Assembly: GCA_023819255.1 (NCBI GenBank)
Contig: JAMWBU010000009.1
Coordinates: 1-34,944, forward strand
DNA length: 34,944 nt
Direction of reading: 5' to 3'
From: Candidatus Omnitrophota bacterium
GTDB lineage: Bacteria; Ratteibacteria; UBA8468; B48-G9; DTJG01
In this document: one piece after another, positions 7,672 through 14,973 of the stretch
How the letters are laid out: every line of letters starts with the position of its first letter
How positions within the stretch are numbered: the stretch's first letter is position 1
The notes under the pieces: generated by a model
Database searches by the model: none
What the model saw: the letters and a program-made list of their open reading frames with translations, nothing else
Told to the model about the DNA's origin: nothing
Made by a program: the position numbers and the translations under genes

Positions 7672-8724
7672 ATGTTCAAAAGATTTCTTGAAAAGCTTCA
7701 TAACTTCAGATTATTGCCTATGTTTGTAATTTTCAGTATGATCGTCGGAATTGCAATTGGTAGATGGTACGGAATTTCTAATTTTGAATTAACTCCGCCG
7801 ATTGACGCAATCAAGGCAATATTCCACGGAACCTATGAACTCAATGTCCCCAATGTCATAGTGCTGGGAGTGGTTGTTGGCCTTTTTATGATGATGTATC
7901 CGGCAATGGCAAATATCAAGTTTGAGGATCTTGGCAAGGCGGCTAAGTCGCCCAAACAACTTTTTATAGTCGTTTTTTTCAACTACGCTGTGGCTCCGTT
8001 TTTCATGCTTTTGCTGGCAAAGATATTTTTAAGCGGGCAACAGGATTTATATACTGGGCTCATACTTTATGGCCTTGCGCCCTGCATTGCAATGGTTATA
8101 GTCTTCACATATCTTGCTGCTGGAAATGGGCCGCTGGCGATAATTCTTGTGGCTGTTAATTCAATCATACAGATGATTCTCATACCGGTATACGCAAAGA
8201 TCCTGCTTGGAGAGATCCATTTTAATGTATGGGTAGTAGGTGAAAGCGTAGTGTTATATCTTGGCTTACCTTTACTGGCTGGAATACTTACAAGATTCTT
8301 GGGTGTAAAAAAACGAGGGGAGGAATGGTTTCGTAAATTAAAGTTTTATCTGGATACGCTTTCCATAGTTGGTTTGCTTTTCACCTTAGTAGTTATGTTT
8401 GCTCTTAAAGGTGATTTGATACTCCAGAAACCGTTGTTGATAATACAAATGGCAATACCAATGACGTTATTTTTCTGGATCATGTTTGCGATTGTATATC
8501 TAACAGGATGGAAACTTGGTTTGAATTACAGAGACGCAGTCGCTGTTGCATTTAATTCAACAGGAAGGGATTTTGAAATAGCTATCGCGATAGCGATTAC
8601 GGCATTTAATCCAACAGTGGCTCTTGCAACTGTAATCGGGCCTTTGATTGAAGTGCCTGTGATGCTTGTTCTTGTCTGGTTTGCCAAAAACACTGAATAT
8701 AAACTTTTTAAAGGGAGGGATTAA
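7672..8724 (+). CDS. acr3: Acr3-type arsenite efflux permease
   Basis: A 350-residue membrane protein of the bile acid:Na+ symporter/Acr3 superfamily with about ten hydrophobic helices. Key family residues are present: Cys138 in YGLAPCIAMV, Glu327 in GPLIEVPVML, and the MMYP segment at 74-77. The usual N-N-F-E stretch before the ninth helix reads GRDFEIAIA here, with Arg-Asp in place of Asn-Asn, an uncommon variant. It has a strong AGGAGG ribosome site. It lies between arsD and a Usp gene (2-base gap) and probably acts as the channel that ArsA energises or as a proton-driven carrier. The family is certain; coupling to ArsA is inference. Confidence 0.92.
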   Translation: MFKRFLEKLHNFRLLPMFVIFSMIVGIAIGRWYGISNFELTPPIDAIKAIFHGTYELNVPNVIVLGVVVGLFMMMYPAMANIKFEDLGKAAKSPKQLFIVVFFNYAVAPFFMLLLAKIFLSGQQDLYTGLILYGLAPCIAMVIVFTYLAAGNGPLAIILVAVNSIIQMILIPVYAKILLGEIHFNVWVVGESVVLYLGLPLLAGILTRFLGVKKRGEEWFRKLKFYLDTLSIVGLLFTLVVMFALKGDLILQKPLLIIQMAIPMTLFFWIMFAIVYLTGWKLGLNYRDAVAVAFNSTGRDFEIAIAIAITAFNPTVALATVIGPLIEVPVMLVLVWFAKNTEYKLFKGRD

Positions 8725-8726
8725 CA

Positions 8727-9617
8727 ATGTTTAAAAAGATACTTTATCCTATTAAGTTTGAAGATTTTTCTCTCGATCTGCTATCATGCATTTTGAATCT
8801 CAAGAAAGTTGGAACAGAAGAAATTATTCTGCTTAATGTGATAGATGTGGCAAAACTTTTGATGGACAAATATGAGGGATATCACCCTGAAAATGTGAAG
8901 ACATTAACTGAAATGGCAAAGATAAAAATCGCCGAGGCAATTAATAGAATTGAACAGGCCGGACTTAAAGCAAAACAAAGGATAGAAGTCGGCATACCTT
9001 ATAGAGAAATATTGCGAGTCGCAAATGAAGAGTCGGTGGAACTAATTGTCTCTGGCAGACAAAAAAAGAGTGCGCTCGGTGAAATCTTTATCGGATCTAA
9101 CACAGATAAGGTTATCCGTTATGGAAAACTTCCTGTGTATATACCGAAATATCCTGCGGTTTACGGAGGCGATGAAGCAGCATGTAAAAAATACTGTTCA
9201 AACCCATTCTTCAGGATTTTATATCCAACTGACTGGTCCGAATACGCATTGGCTGCGCTTCAATACATCAAAGGATTGAAAAACGCTGGCGTGGAAGAAG
9301 TTATTGTGGCTCATATTATGGACGAAAAAGCCATGGGACTTCAAACACTTGAAAAGTTTAAAGAGTTTGAAAAAATTGATATTGAAAAGCTTGAAAAAGT
9401 GAAACAGGACCTTGAAGCAGAAGGATTCAATGTAAAAACGCATCTTCGTGTGGGTAAACCGAGATACGATTTGATAAAAGTAGCCCGTGAAGAGGATGTA
9501 ACGCTTATTGTTATGGCAGCGCATGGAAAGGGTTATGTAAAAGGAATATTATGGGGTTCAGTATCAAGAAATGTAATTGAGTACAGCGATAGAAGCGTAC
9601 TTCTTGTTAGAGGTTGA
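8727..9617 (+). CDS. Tandem-domain universal stress protein (UspA) in the ars operon
   Basis: A 296-residue protein made of two Usp folds: residues 1-140 (KKILYPIKFEDFS) and about 161-296 (RILYPTDWSEYA). The second domain keeps a nucleotide-binding loop, AHGKGYVKGILWGSVSRNV, close to the G-x2-G-x9-G-S ATP motif. The first loop (SGRQKKSALGEIFIGSNTD) is degenerate. The inter-domain linker carries Cys153-x3-Cys157 (ACKKYC), an unusual feature for a Usp protein and a possible As(III) site. It starts two bases after acr3, so it is surely co-transcribed. No defined role in arsenic resistance is known to me; stress signalling or regulation of the pump is plausible. Confidence 0.88.
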   Translation: MFKKILYPIKFEDFSLDLLSCILNLKKVGTEEIILLNVIDVAKLLMDKYEGYHPENVKTLTEMAKIKIAEAINRIEQAGLKAKQRIEVGIPYREILRVANEESVELIVSGRQKKSALGEIFIGSNTDKVIRYGKLPVYIPKYPAVYGGDEAACKKYCSNPFFRILYPTDWSEYALAALQYIKGLKNAGVEEVIVAHIMDEKAMGLQTLEKFKEFEKIDIEKLEKVKQDLEAEGFNVKTHLRVGKPRYDLIKVAREEDVTLIVMAAHGKGYVKGILWGSVSRNVIEYSDRSVLLVRG

Positions 9618-9705
9618 TAAAAAAGAAAGTTGTCCACATAATGTTCGGTTAATTCCAGCAGAACTCGAAATATGGGACTCTTGAAATTTAAAACAGGAGT
9701 TGACA

Positions 9706-11604
9706 ATGACAAGGTTTTACTTCTTTTCAGGAAAAGGCGGGGTTGGCAAAACCACTATGGCTGCTGCAAGCGCGGTTTATTTTGCCAGTCAAAGCAAAAA
9801 AACGCTCATTATCACTACTGACCCAGCCTCAAATCTGGCTGATGTTTTTGAGCAAAAAATCGGCCACAAGATTGTGCAGATCAATGGCGTGCCAGATTTG
9901 TTTGCTGTGGAACTTGATCCGGATATTGCTACCGCAGAGTACAAAGAGAGAACCCTTGCCCCGCTTCGCGGCCTGATTCCAGAAGAAAGTTTTAAGGTCC
10001 TGGAGGAACAATTAAATTCACCCTGTACCGCCGAGATGGCCGCTTTTGACCGTTTTACGGATTTTTTGCAGAACTCAGAATATGAGGTAGTAATCTTTGA
10101 CACTGCTCCCACCGGACATACTCTACGGCTACTGGAACTGCCCGTGGAATGGAGCAAAGTTATTGAGAAAGCGGCCAAAGAAGAAGGTGGCGGACAGACC
10201 TGCATCGGCCCGGCAGCGGTTCTGGCTGAATCAAAAACTAAATTTGACCGTGCAATCTCGGCAATGCAGGACACTTCCAGAACTACTTTTGTATTCGTTT
10301 TGCGACCCGAACTTACGCCCATTTATGAAGCAGAACGTTCCATGTCCGAACTTATAAAACTCAAGATTACTTCGCAGGAATTGATTATCAATGGGATTTA
10401 TCCCCAAAACGCCTGTAACAATCCATTTATGCTGGCGCGTTTCGCCAAACAGCAAAAATTTCTGGAATTCATCAAGAATAAATTTACGATCTCCATAACC
10501 TTGATGGAACTTGAGCCGCAGGAAATTAAGGGTAAGGATTTATTGCTTAAAATCGGCGAAAAACTCCACACCCAGGCCAAAAAATTAAGCATTTATCAAC
10601 CGATAACAATTAATGTGAATAAAAAAGACTTAGGAGAATTAACGCTGAATAATTTCCCAAGGATAGATAAAAAAATAAAGAGATTGCTCATTCCTCATAA
10701 TGGCAAGAGGCGAACTGTCTTTTTTGCCGGCAAAGGCGGAGTCGGCAAAACTTCAGTGGCAGCGGCAACCAGTCTCTGGATTGCCGAGCAAGGGTATAAA
10801 ACCTTGCTTTTAACCACTGATCCGGCATCGCATTTAAGTCAGATATTTGAACAAGATATATCCGACAGCCCAACTCTTGTTGCTGGTGAAAAGAATTTAT
10901 GGGCGGCTCGCATTGATGCCGAAAAAGCCACCAGTGAATATAAAGAAAAGATTTTAGCTGAAGTCAGAAAGAAATACGATGAACAAAGAGTAGCAGCGAT
11001 TGAAGAAGAGCTGAATTCCCCCTGCACTGAAGAAATGGCTACTTTTGAAAAATTTATCGACTTCGCCACCCAAAAAGATTTTGAGGTGATTGTTTTTGAC
11101 ACTGCTCCTACCGGACATACTCTGCGGCTACTGGAATTACCTGTTAACTGGAGCAAGCAGATAGAAATCAAAACTTTTACAACAAGTGGCGAAACAGAGG
11201 TCGATAAAATTACCAAATCGCGCTTTAAGGAAATAATTGATATGATGCAGGACACCAATCAAACCACCTTCAGTTTTGTTATGTATCCTGAATCAACGCC
11301 GATTAAGGAAGCTGCCCGAGCTATGGAAGAACTTTTAACTATCGGCGTTCCCACCAGTTTGGTGGTGGCAAATTTTATCCTGCCTGAATCCATCATCACA
11401 AATGATTATTGGAAACAAAGAAAAGCGATGGAGGGAAAATATTTAGGGGAGATGCATAGACGTTTTACCGCTCCAATTGTACGGTTGCCGCTTTTGGTCG
11501 ATGATTTAATCGGCAAGGAAAAATTAAAACAAGCGGGATATTTGCTTTACGGAAAACTCGTTTGCGCAGAAAATGCAGGTCGATTTCAAATCTCGAGATC
11601 TTAA
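9706..11604 (+). CDS. arsA: ArsA arsenite pump-driving ATPase (fused A1-A2)
   Basis: A 632-residue ATPase with two homologous halves, each with a deviant Walker A GKGGVGKT (9-16 and 342-349) and a switch/signature DTAPTGHTLRLLELPV (from 132 and 465). The As(III) cysteines of E. coli ArsA (113, 172, 422) correspond to Cys107 (LNSPCTAEM), Cys166 (GGQTCIGPA) and Cys440 (LNSPCTEEM). The halves are joined by a linker around 295-335. The ATG at 9706 is preferred because AGGAG lies 6 bases upstream; the in-frame TTG at 9700 would touch that site. It is somewhat longer than E. coli ArsA (583). It receives As(III) from ArsD and should energise one of the two Acr3-like carriers. Confidence 0.93.
   Translation: MTRFYFFSGKGGVGKTTMAAASAVYFASQSKKTLIITTDPASNLADVFEQKIGHKIVQINGVPDLFAVELDPDIATAEYKERTLAPLRGLIPEESFKVLEEQLNSPCTAEMAAFDRFTDFLQNSEYEVVIFDTAPTGHTLRLLELPVEWSKVIEKAAKEEGGGQTCIGPAAVLAESKTKFDRAISAMQDTSRTTFVFVLRPELTPIYEAERSMSELIKLKITSQELIINGIYPQNACNNPFMLARFAKQQKFLEFIKNKFTISITLMELEPQEIKGKDLLLKIGEKLHTQAKKLSIYQPITINVNKKDLGELTLNNFPRIDKKIKRLLIPHNGKRRTVFFAGKGGVGKTSVAAATSLWIAEQGYKTLLLTTDPASHLSQIFEQDISDSPTLVAGEKNLWAARIDAEKATSEYKEKILAEVRKKYDEQRVAAIEEELNSPCTEEMATFEKFIDFATQKDFEVIVFDTAPTGHTLRLLELPVNWSKQIEIKTFTTSGETEVDKITKSRFKEIIDMMQDTNQTTFSFVMYPESTPIKEAARAMEELLTIGVPTSLVVANFILPESIITNDYWKQRKAMEGKYLGEMHRRFTAPIVRLPLLVDDLIGKEKLKQAGYLLYGKLVCAENAGRFQISRS
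10096..11156 (+). repeat. Near-identical internal DNA repeat joining the two arsA halves
   Basis: Bases 10096-10157 and 11095-11156, both coding the DTAPTGHT region, are identical at about 54 of 62 positions by my hand count, mostly with synonymous changes. The rest of the two halves is far more diverged at DNA level. This is compatible with gene conversion between the halves. Confidence 0.55.
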
Positions 11605-11689
11605 ATGGATAAAAAACCATATCGACCAAAGAAATAAGAAAGATAAGATGTGAAATTGGAGAAAAAAGTCGTTAATTTAATTGATAATT

Positions 11690-12676
11690 ATGACTATACT
11701 ATCAACAAAAGATAGAGAAAAACCTTTTATACTCATTGGCGCAGTCATAGCGGGAATTATTATTCAGCGACTGATAGACAAAGAACTTTCTTCGCTTATC
11801 TATCTGACAGAGATCGGCGTATTCTTTGTCATCTTTGCAGTGATGCTTCCTGTTGAAATAAAGGATGTGGAAATGGCGTTTAAAAAAATAAAGCCCACGG
11901 CAATATCCCTTTTTGTCAACTTTATCTTTATCCCTGCCTTTTCATGGACAATGGGCTGGCTGATACTCAAAAACTATCCTGATTTCTGGGCAGGCGCGAT
12001 TCTCTATACCCTCACGCCATGCATAGGCTGGTATCTCATTTTTACAGATATTGCAAAGGGAGATGTGCCATGGGGCATATCACTTCTTCCGTGGAATATA
12101 ACACTTCAAGTCGTTTTGATGCCGTTATATCTTTATATCCTCGTTGGAAAGGTAGTGCCTGTGGAGATTTCAACCCTTATAAGGAGCGTTGCCCTTTTTC
12201 TTGTTGCGCCCTTTGTCCTCGGCTATATTGTTCAAAAGTTTGTGATTAAGAAAAAGGGAAGAGACTATTTCTTTGGTCCTCTAAAATCATCAATGGGTAA
12301 GGTGAAATTGTGGGCATTGGTTATAGTGATTATTTCCATGTTTGTATCCCAGCGATCACTTGATATTTCAGACATTCACAAGGTAGGACTGCTCATTCTT
12401 TTTTTAATCGTCTTTTTCTTTGTCTTATTCATACTTGTTGTAATAATCGGCAGGTTGTTCAATCTTGTCTATGAGGACATAGTTACGATGGGATTCACTA
12501 CAACTGCCAGAAACTCCGAAGCAGTTATTGGAGTGGCGGTCAGTGCCTTCCCGGGACATCCCCTTGTTTATCTGGCCATCATTCTTGGACCTGTGGTGGA
12601 ATTGCCCGTTCTTTTGATAATAGCAAGGATTATGTTAGGTCTTAAAGAAAAAAAATTTTTCCAGGGGGCATTATGA
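11690..12676 (+). CDS. Second Acr3-like/bile acid:Na+ symporter-family permease
   Basis: A 328-residue protein with about ten membrane helices. It keeps the two hallmark Acr3 residues: Cys111 in YTLTPCIGWYL and Glu304 in GPVVELPVLL. FTTTARNSEAVIGVAVSAF replaces the canonical FTAAxNNFELAIA segment, and the loop cysteines and MMYP motif of the first Acr3 are absent (VMLPVEIKDV instead). It is clearly diverged from the upstream acr3 and not a recent duplicate. The ATG at 11690 has no convincing ribosome site, and the TTG at 11681 is an alternative. It overlaps the YlbF gene by four bases. Likely an arsenite or organoarsenical exporter; the substrate is uncertain. Confidence 0.82.
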   Translation: MTILSTKDREKPFILIGAVIAGIIIQRLIDKELSSLIYLTEIGVFFVIFAVMLPVEIKDVEMAFKKIKPTAISLFVNFIFIPAFSWTMGWLILKNYPDFWAGAILYTLTPCIGWYLIFTDIAKGDVPWGISLLPWNITLQVVLMPLYLYILVGKVVPVEISTLIRSVALFLVAPFVLGYIVQKFVIKKKGRDYFFGPLKSSMGKVKLWALVIVIISMFVSQRSLDISDIHKVGLLILFLIVFFFVLFILVVIIGRLFNLVYEDIVTMGFTTTARNSEAVIGVAVSAFPGHPLVYLAIILGPVVELPVLLIIARIMLGLKEKKFFQGAL

Positions 12677-13038
12677 ATAATTTATATCAAAAAATTAAAG
12701 AGTTTGCAGAAGCTATTCATCAGACTGAAGAATTCCAGGATTATCAAGAAGCAAATGAGGCATTTCAGAATGACAAAGAAGCTCAAAAGCTTCTGCAGGA
12801 TTTTCAACAAGCCCGACAAACTCTGGCAATTTTTCAACAAGGAGGTTTTCCCGGAATAGAGGAACAAAGAGAGAAAACCGAAAAGCTATTAGCTGAAGTT
12901 AGAAAAAACAAAGTTATTAACAAATTGCTACAGGCACAAAACAAGATGCGAAGATTAATAGATGAATTAACGGATTTCTTGAGTAATGAGCTTAATTTTC
13001 CTTTTACACCTTCTCAACAAGGAGGGTGTTGTGGTTGA
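12673..13038 (+). CDS. YlbF-family helical protein with Cys-Cys tail
   Basis: A 121-residue, almost entirely helical protein of the YlbF/YmcA family, recognised by the FQDYQEANEAFQNDKEAQKLL pattern and the following QARQTLAIFQQ helix. In Bacillus, family members form a complex that affects RNase Y and development; no arsenic role is established to my knowledge. Its only two cysteines, 119 and 120, are in the tail QQGGCCG, which looks like an added thiol site. It overlaps the upstream permease by 4 bases and arsM by 8 bases, and its last codons contain the GGAGGG site of arsM. This tight coupling argues for a functional link to export or methylation. It could be a small As(III) carrier protein. 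Confidence 0.85.
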   Translation: MNNLYQKIKEFAEAIHQTEEFQDYQEANEAFQNDKEAQKLLQDFQQARQTLAIFQQGGFPGIEEQREKTEKLLAEVRKNKVINKLLQAQNKMRRLIDELTDFLSNELNFPFTPSQQGGCCG

Positions 13039-13780
13039 ATTTATGAAAAATATAAAGAAAATCGTGAGAGAAAGGTACGGCGAAATTGCCCAACAGGGTG
13101 AATCCTGCTGTGGTGGTAATTCTTGTTGCTGCGGAACAGGGGTGGATAATTCAAGCAAAATCATTGGTTATTCAGACGAACAATTAAATGATGTGCCGAA
13201 GGGCGCAAATCTGGGATTAGGCTGCGGAAATCCGCTGGCAATTGCTTCAATGAAAAAGGGCGATGTGGTTCTGGATCTGGGTTCTGGCGCGGGAATTGAC
13301 GCTTTTTTAGCATCTCGCAAGGTTGGCGACAAAGGCAGAGTTATTGGAGTTGATATGACAGATGAAATGATTGAAAAGGCAAGGAGAAATGCTAAAAAAG
13401 GAAACTACTTTAATGTTGAATTCAGAAAGGGAGACATAGAAAACCTGCCAGTAGAAAACGAGTCCGTCGATCTTATTATTTCAAACTGTGTGATTAATCT
13501 CGCTCCGGATAAAAAGAAAGTGTTTAAGGAGGCCTATCGCGTTCTTAAACAAGGCGGGAAAATCGTTATCTCAGATATAGTTCTTACACGTCAATTGCCC
13601 AAAAAGATGAGAGAGGATAAAAAATTATTGACAGGATGTGTTGGTGGAGCGATCATCAAGCAGGATTACTTGAATCTCTTATCCGCTGCGGGATTTTCAG
13701 ACATCAAAATTCATAAAGAAACACCTTTCTTGCTGGATGGCTATGGACTTAGCATCACTTTCTCGGCCATTAAAAAATAG
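13031..13780 (+). CDS. arsM: ArsM arsenite S-adenosylmethionine methyltransferase
   Basis: A 249-residue class I methyltransferase that methylates As(III). SAM motif I is VVLDLGSGAGIDAFLAS (79-95). The arsenic cysteines are Cys65 (GLGCGNP), Cys153 (SNCVINLAPDK) and Cys203 (TGCVGGAI), matching the Cys72, Cys174 and Cys224 set of algal ArsM. The N-terminus carries five more cysteines, 26-27 and 32-34 (SCCGGNSCCCG). I chose GTG at 13031, which lies 4 bases after GGAGGG and overlaps the YlbF gene; the ATG at 13043 is 16 bases from that site. The combination with two permeases suggests that methylated products may also be exported. Confidence 0.93.
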   Translation: MVEFMKNIKKIVRERYGEIAQQGESCCGGNSCCCGTGVDNSSKIIGYSDEQLNDVPKGANLGLGCGNPLAIASMKKGDVVLDLGSGAGIDAFLASRKVGDKGRVIGVDMTDEMIEKARRNAKKGNYFNVEFRKGDIENLPVENESVDLIISNCVINLAPDKKKVFKEAYRVLKQGGKIVISDIVLTRQLPKKMREDKKLLTGCVGGAIIKQDYLNLLSAAGFSDIKIHKETPFLLDGYGLSITFSAIKK

Positions 13781-13801
13781 ATTAAAATAAATAGGGAGGG
13801 T

Positions 13802-14176
13802 ATGAATAACAGAGATGAGAAAATAAAAGTATTTTCAAAAAAGAATATCCCTGCATACTTTGCTATTATGGTTTCAATGGTAGCAATAAGTTTTTTGCTC
13901 TGGGTTGTTTATCTTATTTTTAAAACAAAAACTTTCGAGATTTCATATTTTGGCTTGTACAGAATGGAACTGCTGTTTTCTTTTGTGAATGTGATTGGCG
14001 GCATGATGATAATGTTCATCGCTTCATACCTGAGTTTGCGAAAAATGAAAAAGGGCTGGGAGGAAATGGCTGAAGGGAAAAGAAGTGTCAAAATTCCTCC
14101 GGTCTGGTGTCCGGTTTTGACCGCTGCGAAAGATGCAGCGGAACAACTAATTGAAAAAATACACAGAGACAGATGA
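13802..14176 (+). CDS. Small two-helix membrane protein of unknown function
   Basis: A 124-residue protein that I do not recognise. Hydrophobic segments lie at about 18-40 (YFAIMVSMVAISFLLWVVYL) and 56-78, with a charged N-terminus (NNRDEKIKVFSKK). A soluble C-terminal helix rich in Lys, Glu and Asp contains one cysteine (Cys103 in VWCPVLTAA). A strong GGGAGGG ribosome site precedes the ATG, 21 bases after arsM, so it belongs to the ars operon. It could be an accessory of the exporters or of ArsM. Function unknown. Confidence 0.75.
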   Translation: MNNRDEKIKVFSKKNIPAYFAIMVSMVAISFLLWVVYLIFKTKTFEISYFGLYRMELLFSFVNVIGGMMIMFIASYLSLRKMKKGWEEMAEGKRSVKIPPVWCPVLTAAKDAAEQLIEKIHRDR

Positions 14177-14295
14177 AAATTCAGGGCAAAAAAATTACCC
14201 CTGTGGCGATTCAAAATGTTCAATAACAATAGAAGCGACCTTTTGGGGAAGGAAATTACTTATCGTCGGCTATTACTGTTAAAAGGAGGGGAATT

Positions 14296-14541
14296 ATGAA
14301 CAAATTCTTCTGTAATAAGTGCCAGAAAACTTTTGAAGATGATGGGAAAAAACAGGAATATACAAGTCCTATCTATGGACCATGCTGGAAACGAGTGGCC
14401 AGATGCCCGGATTGCGGAGCAGAATGTGATGAGTTCAGACAAAAAAGTTCGGGCAAAAAGACGGATTTTGACTTTGATAGCTATGTAGAAAATTTGCGAA
14501 GCCGTGGTGGTTGTTGCAGGTCAGGCGGTTGTTGTAATTAA
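14296..14541 (+). CDS. Cys-rich zinc-ribbon protein with GGCC tail
   Basis: An 81-residue protein with ten cysteines. The N-terminal half is a zinc-ribbon-like fold: Cys6-x2-Cys9 (FCNKCQ) and Cys37-x2-Cys40 (RCPDCGAEC), with Cys30 and Cys44 as extra thiols. The end is a Gly-rich tail with two Cys pairs, 73-74 and 79-80 (GGCCRSGGCC). It has a strong AAAGGAGGGG ribosome site. It is the last gene of the arsenic island, 119 bases after the membrane protein. It resembles small FmdB-like regulators but is not a clear member. An As(III)-buffering or chaperone role is inferred from the tail and the context. Confidence 0.78.
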   Translation: MNKFFCNKCQKTFEDDGKKQEYTSPIYGPCWKRVARCPDCGAECDEFRQKSSGKKTDFDFDSYVENLRSRGGCCRSGGCCN

Positions 14542-14580
14542 CCTTCACGAAAAGATAGGTTCTGTCTGGGTATTAAATCA

Positions 14581-14609
14581 TTGAGTAAACCCTGTCTCTA
14601 TGATAATAT
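14581..14609 (+). promoter_or_regulatory. Predicted promoter of the V-type ATPase operon
   Basis: TTGAGT (14581-14586) and TAATAT (14604-14609) are 17 bases apart, with TG at 14601-14602 forming an extended -10. The start would be near 14616, followed by AGGAG (14624-14628) and the GTG start at 14634. No convincing terminator separates it from the ars island, so read-through is possible. Motif-based prediction. Confidence 0.5.
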
Positions 14610-14633
14610 ATTTATAAAAATCCAGGAGTCGTA

Positions 14634-14972
14634 GTGAAAGAAATAATCAATGGGATAATAAAAAAAGAGCAGGAAGCGAAAAAAAAGATTGAACAAGCGC
14701 AGGACTATGCTCAAAAAATTATTTCTGACGCTGAAAAAAAAGCCGCTGAGATCATCAAAGAAGGAAAGCTGAAAGCATCGCAGACTGTCAGAGAAATGAT
14801 AAGGGAAGCTGAAAAAAATATTGAAAGTGAAAAAAAACAGATTTTTGCGAAAGAAAATAAAAAAAATGAAACGATAAAGAATAGCTGGCAACCCCTTATA
14901 GAATCTGCCGCTTTTAAAGTTTTTAGAAAAATCGTTGACACAGGCCATCTTACAGGAAAACTTTTTGAATGA
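14634..14972 (+). CDS. V-type ATP synthase subunit H (peripheral stalk, AhaH/NtpF-like)
   Basis: A 112-residue, highly charged coiled coil (KKEQEAKKKIEQAQDYAQKI, AEKKAAEII) of the type that pairs with subunit E to make the peripheral stalk of V/A-type ATPases. It starts at GTG with AGGAG five bases upstream. It is first in the operon, as in many bacterial V-type clusters. Sequence conservation in this subunit is low, so the call rests on composition, length and position. The next gene starts one base after its stop. Confidence 0.8.
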   Translation: MKEIINGIIKKEQEAKKKIEQAQDYAQKIISDAEKKAAEIIKEGKLKASQTVREMIREAEKNIESEKKQIFAKENKKNETIKNSWQPLIESAAFKVFRKIVDTGHLTGKLFE

Positions 14973-14973
14973 A

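Noticed and set aside
9789..10322. Long open frame of 177 residues antisense to arsA
   Set aside because: It is the complementary frame of a clear ArsA coding region, has Ser- and Arg-rich low-information content, and resembles no known family.
11605..11637. 10-codon ORF just after arsA
   Set aside because: Too short, without a ribosome site; treated as spacer.
14173..14226. 17-codon ORF overlapping the stop of the membrane protein (ATGA)
   Set aside because: No ribosome site, no pattern, too short to support.
14541..14563. AACCT/AGGTT hairpin between the ars island and the ATPase operon
   Set aside because: A five-pair AT-rich stem with a 12-base loop and no T run; it does not qualify as a terminator.
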